Of a stretch of DNA of 64,000 bases, positions 33,519 to 41,225 are shown piece by piece. The stretch is from Opitutaceae bacterium. GTDB taxonomy: Bacteria; Verrucomicrobiota; Verrucomicrobiia; Opitutales; Opitutaceae. Both the position numbers and the translations under genes were made by a program. Location of the stretch: contig JAEUHC010000018.1 in NCBI GenBank assembly GCA_016794785.1, forward strand, positions 248,001 through 312,000. The letters run 5' to 3'. The notes beneath the pieces were generated by a model that made no database searches, was not told the origin of the DNA, and was given only the letters and a program-made list of their open reading frames with translations. Each line of letters opens with the position of its first letter. Position 1 is the first letter of the stretch.

Positions 33519-34952
33519 ATGAACAAGAAAACCACCACCGTCCCCACCCGCCGCGACTTCCTCGGCTCCGCCTGCTGCGCCGCGGTCGGCGCCACGGGCC
33601 TCCTCTCCACCCTCGGCAGTCTCCGCCTCATGGGCGCCGCCGCCAGCCCGGGCAATGGCCCGCAGGAACCCGGCCGCGCCGGCGCCATCGCCGGCGACTA
33701 CAAGGCGCTCATCTGTCTCTTCCTCAACGGTGGCAACGACGCCAACAACCTCATCGTCCCCCGGGGCTCAGGCTACGCCAGCTACCGCACTGCCCGCTCC
33801 AATCTCGCGTTGCCCGAGGCCAGCCTGCTCGGCATCTCGCCCACCACCTCGGACGGCCGCTCCTGGGGCCTGCACCCAGCCGTCACGGACCTGCACAACC
33901 TCTTCAACAACGGCAAGGCCGCCTTGGTTGCCAACGTCGGCACCCTCGTTTATCCCACCACCAAGACCCAATACACCGCCCGCAGTGTGCCGCTCCCGCC
34001 CCAGCTCTTCTCCCACAGCGACCAGCAGGTGCAATGGCAGCACAGCGTGCCCGACCGGCCCGCCTCCACCGGCTGGGGCGGCCGCACCGCCGACCTCCTG
34101 AGCGCCTTCAACACCAGCGACCAGATCTCGATGTCGATCAGCATCGCGGGCAAGAACACCTTCCAGATCGGCAACAAAATCAGCCAATACGCCATCGGCA
34201 CGGGCGGCGCCACCACCCTGTCCGGCAGCACCTCGAGCGCCACCAGTCTTGATGGCATCCGCTTCCGCGCGCAGAAGGATGTCTTTGCCCTCAGCCAGCC
34301 CGGTCTCTTCGAGACTGCGTTTGGCAGCGCCACCGGCGACGCCATCGTGAGCGCTGACCTGCTCAACACCGTCCTCAGCGCGTCGGGCACCATCGCGACG
34401 CCCTTCCCCAACACCACCGTCGGTAACCAGCTCCGCATGGTCGCGCGCCTCATCGCCGCCTCGCCCACCCTCGGCCTCAAGCGCCAGATCTTCTTCGTGC
34501 AACTCGGCGGCTGGGACACCCACGCCGGCCAGCTCACCAACACCGATCCCGTCACCGGCGCCCACGCCAACCTCCTCGAGCAGGTCAGCCAAGGCGTCAA
34601 CGCCTTCTACAACGCCACCGTCGAGCTCGGCGTCGCCAACCAAGTCACGACCTTCACCGCCTCGGACTTCGGCCGCACCTACCGTTCCAACGGCGACGGC
34701 TCCGACCACGGCTGGGGCAGCCACGCCTTCGTCGTCGGCGGCGCCGTCAAGGGCACCAACATCTACGGCACGATGCCCAACCTCACCATCAACGGGCCCG
34801 ATGACACCGGCCTCGGCCGCTGGATTCCCACCACGAGTGTCGACGAGTATGCCGCGACGCTCGCCACGTGGTTCGGCGTCAGCGCAACCGATCTTCCGGT
34901 CGTGCTGCCCAACATCGGCCGCTTCCAGCGGCCGAACCTCGGCTTCCTCTGA
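33519..34952 (+). CDS. Tat-exported DUF1501 protein
   Basis: This 477-residue protein starts with a twin-arginine signal (TRRDFLGSACC, residues 10-20). DUF1501 is a distant relative of the sulfatase/alkaline phosphatase group. Typical blocks are ALICLFLNGGNDANNLIVP, FFVQLGGWDTHAGQ, TFTASDFGRTY and DHGWGSHAFVVGG; the Asp and His residues in these blocks are likely metal ligands by analogy. It begins 33 bp after the DUF1800 gene, so the two are probably co-expressed and act together outside the cytoplasm. The last base of its stop overlaps the next start (TGATG). Confidence 0.93.
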   Translation: MNKKTTTVPTRRDFLGSACCAAVGATGLLSTLGSLRLMGAAASPGNGPQEPGRAGAIAGDYKALICLFLNGGNDANNLIVPRGSGYASYRTARSNLALPEASLLGISPTTSDGRSWGLHPAVTDLHNLFNNGKAALVANVGTLVYPTTKTQYTARSVPLPPQLFSHSDQQVQWQHSVPDRPASTGWGGRTADLLSAFNTSDQISMSISIAGKNTFQIGNKISQYAIGTGGATTLSGSTSSATSLDGIRFRAQKDVFALSQPGLFETAFGSATGDAIVSADLLNTVLSASGTIATPFPNTTVGNQLRMVARLIAASPTLGLKRQIFFVQLGGWDTHAGQLTNTDPVTGAHANLLEQVSQGVNAFYNATVELGVANQVTTFTASDFGRTYRSNGDGSDHGWGSHAFVVGGAVKGTNIYGTMPNLTINGPDDTGLGRWIPTTSVDEYAATLATWFGVSATDLPVVLPNIGRFQRPNLGFL

Positions 34953-35473
34953 TGGGTCTGCGCCGCGTCCTCGTCACCGCGCTCGCGCTGCTGGCTGTCG
35001 CGGTCTTCATCTGGCAGTTCCGCCGCGCCGCGGTCACCGCGCCCCCAAGCGGGGCAACCCCTGCCGTCGCGCCTTCCCCAGCAGGGAGTCCTTCGCCGAA
35101 AACCCCCGGTCCGCCACCCCCGGCCCTGGAGCGCTCGACGCTCGCCGACACGCTCAACTCCCCGGCGACCGACATCCGCGCCGATCTGCGCCTCGTCGCC
35201 GATATCCTCGACACCTTCCGCACCAACTTCCCGCAGAGCGGCAATCCCGTCGGCGCCAATTTCGAAATCACCGCCGCTCTCACCGGAAAAAACAAACTCG
35301 GCTTCGCCCTCATCCCGCCCGATCACCGCGCGATCAACCGCGAGGGCGAGCTCTGCGACCGTTGGGGCACACCCTTCTTCTTCCACGCCGAAAGCGCCAC
35401 CCGCATGGAAATACGCAGCGCCGGCCCCGACAAAAAAATGTGGACCGCCGACGACGAGGCCTTCGCGCCGTGA
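34952..35473 (+). CDS. Membrane-anchored protein with pseudopilin-like C-terminus
   Basis: This 173-residue protein overlaps the DUF1501 stop by one base, which suggests translational coupling. One N-terminal membrane segment (about 7-24) is followed by a proline-rich linker (about 30-65). The C-terminal part ends with DRWGTPFFFH, then EIRSAGPDKKMWTADDE. This WGTP...SAGPD...T.DD pattern is that of the calcium-binding end of GspG-type pseudopilins, but the prepilin leader (G-FTLIE) is absent. A link to secretion of the DUF1800/DUF1501 pair is possible; it is not a standard pseudopilin. Confidence 0.75.
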   Translation: MGLRRVLVTALALLAVAVFIWQFRRAAVTAPPSGATPAVAPSPAGSPSPKTPGPPPPALERSTLADTLNSPATDIRADLRLVADILDTFRTNFPQSGNPVGANFEITAALTGKNKLGFALIPPDHRAINREGELCDRWGTPFFFHAESATRMEIRSAGPDKKMWTADDEAFAP

Positions 35474-35527
35474 CGAACGGGAATAATCGGTTGCGCCCGC
35501 GCCTCCACTGCCTAGCCTGATTCTGCA

Positions 35528-35890
35528 ATGCTTCGCCGCCTGTTCACCCTGCTGCTCGCCGTCGCCTGCGCCTGTGCGCCGGCGCTCGCCGTCTCAGTCC
35601 CGGTGAACCATGAGGCTGCCGATTGCTGCTGCGCCAACCAGTGCCCCTGCGCGCCCACGGAATCCACCGCACCCGGCCCCAGCGGCAGCTGCGCCCCGGC
35701 AGCCTCCCCCGCGGCCGTTGAGGAACGCACCCAGGCTCGCAAGCCCGCGCCGCGCGCGGCTCGCTCGCAGCAGAATCATCTCCTTTCCGAAGCGCGCATG
35801 GCGCCCTCTTTCCGGGCTCCGGCGGCCTTTGCCGATTCGCCCGTCGCCGGTGTCGCGCTGTTTCGCGCGCACTGTGCGCTGCTCATCTGA
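35528..35890 (+). CDS. Small Cys-rich exported protein, likely metal related
   Basis: This 120-residue product has a Sec signal peptide (about 1-21). A cysteine cluster follows at residues 33-41 (CCCANQCPC), with another Cys at 54. The rest is low-complexity, Ala/Pro-rich, with a hydrophobic end. The cluster suggests copper or silver binding. It stands where a CusF- or CusC-type gene might be expected, before a metal-binding protein and CusB/CusA. No family is recognised with confidence. Confidence 0.6.
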   Translation: MLRRLFTLLLAVACACAPALAVSVPVNHEAADCCCANQCPCAPTESTAPGPSGSCAPAASPAAVEERTQARKPAPRAARSQQNHLLSEARMAPSFRAPAAFADSPVAGVALFRAHCALLI

Positions 35891-36047
35891 GACGCCGACA
35901 GGCGTAGTGTGCCCGCCCGCCCCCTCCCCGCGCGGAGGCCGCGTGCCCGTTCGATCCGTGTCGCCCCCGGCGCCACGTTTTCCTGCCTTCCTCCGTGTCT
36001 CCCCATCTCCGTGTCTCCCTATCTCTCCATCTCTCGCGATTCCCACC

Positions 36048-36386
36048 ATGAAAAACCATCCATCCGCCAGCCGCCTCTACCTCACCGCGCTCCTCGGCGC
36101 TTTCGCCGTGGCCGCCACGTCCGGCCTCGCCGCTGACGCCAAGAAAAAGCAGCCCGATCCCTACCCGCTCACGACGTGCCTCGTCGCCGGCGATCCGCTC
36201 GGCGCCAGCGACTACGTCACCTACGTCCACAAGGAGGCCGGCAAGCCCGACCGCACCATCCGGCTCTGCTGCGATGGCTGCATCGACGACTTCAAGAAGG
36301 AGCCCGCCAAGTTCCTCGCCAAACTCGATGCCGCCGAAGCCGAGGCCCGGGCCAAGGCCAAGTCCGGCAAGGCCAAGAAATCCTAA
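36048..36386 (+). CDS. Exported metal-binding protein (YHS/TRASH-like)
   Basis: This 112-residue protein has a Sec signal peptide ending near LAA-D (about residue 29). The core has Cys44 in TTCLVAGDPLG and Cys74, Cys75 and Cys78 in RLCCDGC, followed by FKKEPAKFLAKL. This arrangement resembles YHS/TRASH metal-sensing or chaperone domains, which bind copper-type ions. The C-terminal tail is Lys/Ala-rich. It is 60 bp upstream of cusB, so it may deliver periplasmic metal to the CusBA pump. The upstream 5' leader is pyrimidine-rich and repetitive (TCTCC and CATCTC units at about 35985-36035). Confidence 0.75.
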   Translation: MKNHPSASRLYLTALLGAFAVAATSGLAADAKKKQPDPYPLTTCLVAGDPLGASDYVTYVHKEAGKPDRTIRLCCDGCIDDFKKEPAKFLAKLDAAEAEARAKAKSGKAKKS

Positions 36387-36446
36387 ACCGCCCGTCGCCA
36401 CCCGCGCCGCCGTCTCCCGGCGGCGCGGAGCCGGCCCTTTTCCGCC

Positions 36447-38003
36447 ATGAAACTCACCGCCCTCTTTCTCTCCTGCTGCGCGCTGCTGATGGCCGCCGCT
36501 CCCGGCGGTGCCCTTTACCGCTGCCCCATGCACCCGGCCGTGACGTCGCCCGTCCCGGCGAAATGCACCATCTGCGGCATGGCCTTGGTCTCGGCCTCGG
36601 CGCTCAATGCCCAGCCCGCGGCGGCCGGTGCCTCCCAAATCGCGCTCAGCCCTTCCGCCGTCACCACCCTCGGCGTCGAGACTTCCGTGGTCGCCCGCCA
36701 GCCGCTCACCCGCACGCTCCGCGTCACCGGCCGCATCGAGGACGACGACACGCGCCATCGCATCCTGTCCGCCCGCGTCCCCGGCCGGATCGAAAAGCTC
36801 CACATCAACTACGTCGGCGCCGAGGTCGCGGCCGGCGAGCCGCTCATCACGCTTTTCAGCCCCGAGGTGCTCACCGCGCAGCGCGTGTTTGTCGAGCGCG
36901 TGAAGGGCCAGGGCGCGTTCCCCGTCGCCGAACTGGCGGCCGCGCGCGAGCGCCTGCTGGAGCTCGGCCTCACCGAGCCCGATCTCATCGCACTAGAAAA
37001 AAATCTCACACCCACCTCCACCGTCGTCGTCCGCGCCCCTGCCGCGGGCACAGTCGTCGCCAAGTCCGTTTACGAGGGCCAATACGTGCAGGCCAGCGAC
37101 CGGCTCCTCGAACTCGCCGATTTTTCGCGCATGTGGTTTGTCTTCGACGCCTACGCGCAGGACATCCCGTGGCTCCACCGCGGCCAGACGATCGAGATCA
37201 CCACGCGCGCGGTGCCGGGCGAGGTCATCACCGCGCCCATCGAATTCATCGATCCGAACTTTTCCGAGATGTCGCAGACCGCGCGCGTTCGCGCCGTGCT
37301 GCCCAATCCGCACTACAGCAGCGCCGGCGGCGAGCCGCACCGCCTCCCGCACCGCGTGCTCGCCGAGGGCCGCGTGCTCGTCGCCTCTCCCGCCGTGCTC
37401 GCCGCGCCGCGTTCGGCCGTTCTCGACGCCGGCGACGGCCCGCTCGCCTATGTCGAGGCGAGTCCCAACCACTACGAGCCGCGCAAGCTCAAGCTCGGCC
37501 GCCGCGGCGATGCCCTCGTCGAAATCCTCTCCGGCCTCGCGGAAAACGAAAAGGTCGTCACCACCGGCGCGCTTCTCATCGACGCCCAGGCCCAGCTCAC
37601 GCACACGCCCTCGGCGCACAGCCACGCGGCTCCCGTCGTCGATCCCGCGGTCCTCGGCGAACTCGCCGCCGCCAGCATCGACGCCGCCGCCGCACTCGCG
37701 GCCGATGATTTTGCGCGCTATCAAAAAATCTTTCCCGCCCTCGCCGCCGCCGCCGGGAAAGTCCCTTCGCTGCCGCCGCTCGTCGTCGGCACCACTCTCA
37801 AGACCGCGCGCGATTCGTTCGAACCCTGGAGCACGCGCGTCGCCGATCTCCTCAAGCCTCATCGCGCCCACCTCGGCCTGAAAGTCTTCGAATGCCCGAT
37901 GACCCCGGTGAACGGCAAGGGCCGCTGGGTCCAGCGCACCGCCCCGATCCGCAATCCCTTTTTCGGCGCCACGATGCTCGAGTGCGGCGACGAAGTGCCC
38001 TGA
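36447..38003 (+). CDS. cusB: Heavy-metal RND efflux adaptor, CusB-type
   Basis: This 518-residue periplasmic adaptor is for a copper/silver RND pump. After a signal peptide it carries an N-terminal heavy-metal-binding domain (residues about 24-50; YRCPMHP, CTICGMALV, Cys26/40/43). The membrane-fusion core follows: the lipoyl halves (HINYVGAEVAAGEPL and APAAGTVVAKSVYEGQYV), then the barrel with LADFSRMWFVFDAY. A C-terminal DUF3347-like extension (about 395-515) has ECPM and RNPFFGATMLECG, offering more Cys/Met ligands. It is followed 12 bp later by cusA. Confidence 0.94.
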   Translation: MKLTALFLSCCALLMAAAPGGALYRCPMHPAVTSPVPAKCTICGMALVSASALNAQPAAAGASQIALSPSAVTTLGVETSVVARQPLTRTLRVTGRIEDDDTRHRILSARVPGRIEKLHINYVGAEVAAGEPLITLFSPEVLTAQRVFVERVKGQGAFPVAELAAARERLLELGLTEPDLIALEKNLTPTSTVVVRAPAAGTVVAKSVYEGQYVQASDRLLELADFSRMWFVFDAYAQDIPWLHRGQTIEITTRAVPGEVITAPIEFIDPNFSEMSQTARVRAVLPNPHYSSAGGEPHRLPHRVLAEGRVLVASPAVLAAPRSAVLDAGDGPLAYVEASPNHYEPRKLKLGRRGDALVEILSGLAENEKVVTTGALLIDAQAQLTHTPSAHSHAAPVVDPAVLGELAAASIDAAAALAADDFARYQKIFPALAAAAGKVPSLPPLVVGTTLKTARDSFEPWSTRVADLLKPHRAHLGLKVFECPMTPVNGKGRWVQRTAPIRNPFFGATMLECGDEVP

Positions 38004-38015
38004 CCGCCCTAGCCG

Positions 38016-41000
38016 ATGATCAACGCCCTCATCCGCTGGTCGCTCGCCAACCGCTTCCTCGTCCTCTGCGGCACGCTGCTGCTGTTCGGCTGGGGCCTGT
38101 TCGCGGTCCGTCGCGTGCCCATCGATGCGATTCCCGACCTCAGTGAAAATCAGGTGATCGTTTACGCCGACTGGGAGGGCCGCAGCCCACGCGAGGTCGA
38201 GGACCAGATCACCTATCCGCTCTCGGTCAATCTGCAGGGCATCTCCGGCGCGCGCAGCGTGCGCGCCACGTCGATGTTCGGCTTCTCGATCATCACGGTC
38301 ATCTTCGAGGACAAACTCGACAACACCTTCGCCCGCACCCGCACGCTGGAGCGCCTCAGTTCCCTCGGCGGCCTGCTGCCCGTGGGCGTCACGCCGCGGC
38401 TCGGCCCCGACGCCACCGGCCTCGGCTGGGTTTACCAATACTACCTGAAAGACACCTCTGGCCGCCAGGATCTCGGCGCGCTGCGTGCGCTCCAGGATTA
38501 TTTCGTGCGCTACCAGCTCGCCGCCGTGCCCGGCGTCTCCGAGGTCGCCAGCATCGGTGGCTTCGTGCGCCAGTGGCAGGTGGAGGTCTCCTCCCTGCAA
38601 ATGCGCGCGCACGGCGTCTCGCTCCAGCAAGTGATGGAGGCCCTCACGCAGAATAACCTCAACGTCGGCGGGCGCACGCTTGAGGAAAACGGCATGGAGT
38701 TCGTCGTTCGCGGCCGCGGGCTCATCACTTCCGCCGCGGACATCGAGGCCATCGCCCTCGACGTGCGCAACGGCGTGCCCCTGCTCCTGCGCGACATCGC
38801 CACCGTCCAGATCGGCGGCGACTACCGCCGCGGCGCGCTCGACGTCGATGGCCGCGAGGTCGTCGGCGGCACCGTCGTCATGCGTTCCGGCGAAAACGCC
38901 CACCGCGTCATCCAGGACGTGAAGGCCCGCATCGCGCAGATCGGCGCGGGCCTGCCGCCGGGCGTGACCATCGAGCCGTTCTACGATCGCAGCGACCTCA
39001 TCGACCGCGCCATCGCCACGCTGAAGTTCACGCTCTGGGAGGCGGTGATCCTCGTGACGCTGATGCACGTCCTCTTCCTGTTTCACTTCCGCAGCATCCT
39101 GATCGTCACGCTGCCGCTGCCCGCCTCGATCCTCATCGCGTTCATCTTGATGAAGGAGTTTGGCATCCAGTCGCACATCATGTCGCTGACCGGCATCGCC
39201 ATCGCCATCGGCGTGCTCGTCGATGCCGGAATCGTGATGGTCGAAAACGTGATCCGCCATTGCGAGCTGGAGCAGCAGCGCCGTGGCGCCGCGCCGCTCA
39301 CGACCAAGAACTATTTCGAAATCACTCTCGCCGCCGCGCAGCAGGTCGGCCGGCCCATCTTCTTCGCGATGGGGATCATCATCCTCGCCTTCGTCCCCAT
39401 CTTCACGCTCACAGGCCAGGAGGGGAAACTCTTCCACCCGCTCGCCTGGACCAAGACCTTCGCGATGATCGGCGCCACGCTTCTCGCCGTCACCCTCGTG
39501 CCGGTGCTCTGCACGTTCTTCGTGCGCGGCCCATTTCATGCCGAGGAGCGCAACTGGCTCATGCGCGGCCTGCTCGCTGTTTACGACCCCGTGCTCGATT
39601 GGGCGCTGCGCCGCCGCAAGACGGTCCTCGCCCTCGCCTGCGCCTTGCTCGCGTTTTGCTGCCTCCTCGCCTTCGGCCTGCCGTCATCGGTGTCCTCCCG
39701 CCTCCCGTCTCCCGCCTCCCGCCTCTTCTCCGGCTTCGGCAGCGAGTTCATGCCGACGCTCGAGGAGGGCTCGCTCCTCTTCATGCCCGTGCTGTTGCCG
39801 AGCACGTCGCTCACCGAGGTGAAGCGCGTCATGGCCTGGCAGGATCGCGTGATGCGCGACACGCCCGAGGTTGCCAGCGTCGCCGGCAAGCTCGGCCGTT
39901 TCGAGACCGCCACCGATCCCGCGCCCGTCGAGATGATCGAGACGACGATCATGCTGAAGCCGCCCGCCGCGTGGCGCCCCGGCATGACGAAGGACAAGCT
40001 CGTCGCCGAACTCACCCACAAGCTCACGCAGGTCCCCGGCTACGTCCCCGGTTTCCTCCAGCCGATCGAGAACCGGATCCTGATGCTCTCGACCGGCATC
40101 CGCGCGCAGCTCGGCGTGAAAATTTTCGGCGACGACCTTGATGCGCTCCAGCAGAAGGCTTTTGAGGTCGCGGCCATCGTCGAAAAGGTGCCCGGCGCCA
40201 CCGGCGTCGCGCCCTCGCGCGTGCAGGGCAAGCCCTACCTCGAGATCGTCGCCGACCGCGCCGCGCTCGCCCGCTACGGCCTCAGCGTGGCCGATGTCCT
40301 CGCCGTCGCCGAGACGGGCATCGGCGGGAAAAACGTCACCTCCACCATCCAGGGCCGCGAGCGCTGGCCGGTGCAGGTGCGCTTCGAGCGCGCCGACCGC
40401 GAGGACCTCGACCGCCTCGGCGCCCTGCCCGTCGCGATCCCCGGCACGCCGATGCGCTACATCCCGCTCGGCCAGCTCGCGACCATCCAGCGCGTCGTCG
40501 GCCCCAGCGAGATCGCGAGCGAGAACGGCCGGCTCCGCACGTTTGTGCAGACCAACGTCACCGGCCGCGACCTAGGCGGTTTCGTGGACGAGGTCCGCGA
40601 AGAAATCTCCGCCGCTGTCACCCTCTCCCCCGGCCAGACCATCGAGTATTCCGGGCAATACGAGCACCAGCTGCGCGCGCGGCAGACGCTCCTCTACATT
40701 TTCCCAACGGTCCTGCTGATTATTTTCGTCGTGCTCACGGTCACATTCAACTCGGTCGCCGAGGCGGCCCATGTGATCCTCGCCGTGCCCTTCGCGCTCA
40801 CCGGCGGCGTGCTGCTCCAGTGGTGGATGGGCTTCAACTTCAGCGTCGCCGTCTGGGTCGGCTATATCGCGCTCTTCGGCACGGCCATCCAGACCGGCGT
40901 CGTCATGGTTATCTATTTGGAAGAGGCGGTGGCGAAGAAACGCACCGCGCTCGGCGCCGCTTTCGCCCGCGCCGATCTGCTGGATGCGATCAAGGAAGGC

Positions 41001-41225
41001 GCCCGGCTCCGCCTTCGCCCCAAAGTGATGACAGTCGCCACCACGGTCGCCGGGCTCGTGCCGATTTTTTGGAGCACGCGCACCGGCGTGGAAATCATGC
41101 AGCCGCTCGCCGCCCCTGTCGTCGGCGGCATGATCTCCTCGCTGCTCCACATCCTGATCGTCACGCCAGTGATCTTCGCGTGGCTGCACGAACGTCGTTT
41201 GAGCCAATCGCGGAATCTAAAATAA
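38016..41225 (+). CDS. cusA: Heavy-metal RND efflux permease, CusA-type
   Basis: This 1069-residue inner-membrane pump expels Cu(I) or Ag(I). TM4 reads GIAIAIGVLVDAGIVMVEN with a single Asp403, the pattern of monovalent-cation pumps such as E. coli CusA; Zn/Co/Cd pumps have a DFG...VDGAVV.VEN pattern. NQVIVYADWEGRSP and NVGGR are also typical. An odd serine/proline/arginine stretch at residues about 556-573 interrupts the region before GSEFMPTLEEG. It is encoded by CTCCCGCCTCCCGTCTCCCG-like repeats and looks like an in-frame repeat insertion. No CusC-type outer-membrane channel is encoded nearby. The stop overlaps the copA-like start. Confidence 0.95.
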   Translation: MINALIRWSLANRFLVLCGTLLLFGWGLFAVRRVPIDAIPDLSENQVIVYADWEGRSPREVEDQITYPLSVNLQGISGARSVRATSMFGFSIITVIFEDKLDNTFARTRTLERLSSLGGLLPVGVTPRLGPDATGLGWVYQYYLKDTSGRQDLGALRALQDYFVRYQLAAVPGVSEVASIGGFVRQWQVEVSSLQMRAHGVSLQQVMEALTQNNLNVGGRTLEENGMEFVVRGRGLITSAADIEAIALDVRNGVPLLLRDIATVQIGGDYRRGALDVDGREVVGGTVVMRSGENAHRVIQDVKARIAQIGAGLPPGVTIEPFYDRSDLIDRAIATLKFTLWEAVILVTLMHVLFLFHFRSILIVTLPLPASILIAFILMKEFGIQSHIMSLTGIAIAIGVLVDAGIVMVENVIRHCELEQQRRGAAPLTTKNYFEITLAAAQQVGRPIFFAMGIIILAFVPIFTLTGQEGKLFHPLAWTKTFAMIGATLLAVTLVPVLCTFFVRGPFHAEERNWLMRGLLAVYDPVLDWALRRRKTVLALACALLAFCCLLAFGLPSSVSSRLPSPASRLFSGFGSEFMPTLEEGSLLFMPVLLPSTSLTEVKRVMAWQDRVMRDTPEVASVAGKLGRFETATDPAPVEMIETTIMLKPPAAWRPGMTKDKLVAELTHKLTQVPGYVPGFLQPIENRILMLSTGIRAQLGVKIFGDDLDALQQKAFEVAAIVEKVPGATGVAPSRVQGKPYLEIVADRAALARYGLSVADVLAVAETGIGGKNVTSTIQGRERWPVQVRFERADREDLDRLGALPVAIPGTPMRYIPLGQLATIQRVVGPSEIASENGRLRTFVQTNVTGRDLGGFVDEVREEISAAVTLSPGQTIEYSGQYEHQLRARQTLLYIFPTVLLIIFVVLTVTFNSVAEAAHVILAVPFALTGGVLLQWWMGFNFSVAVWVGYIALFGTAIQTGVVMVIYLEEAVAKKRTALGAAFARADLLDAIKEGARLRLRPKVMTVATTVAGLVPIFWSTRTGVEIMQPLAAPVVGGMISSLLHILIVTPVIFAWLHERRLSQSRNLK

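Noticed and set aside
36993..39539. 848-codon minus-strand frame opposite cusB and cusA
   Set aside because: It crosses two well-supported genes and has only His/Asp/Arg-rich shadow composition.
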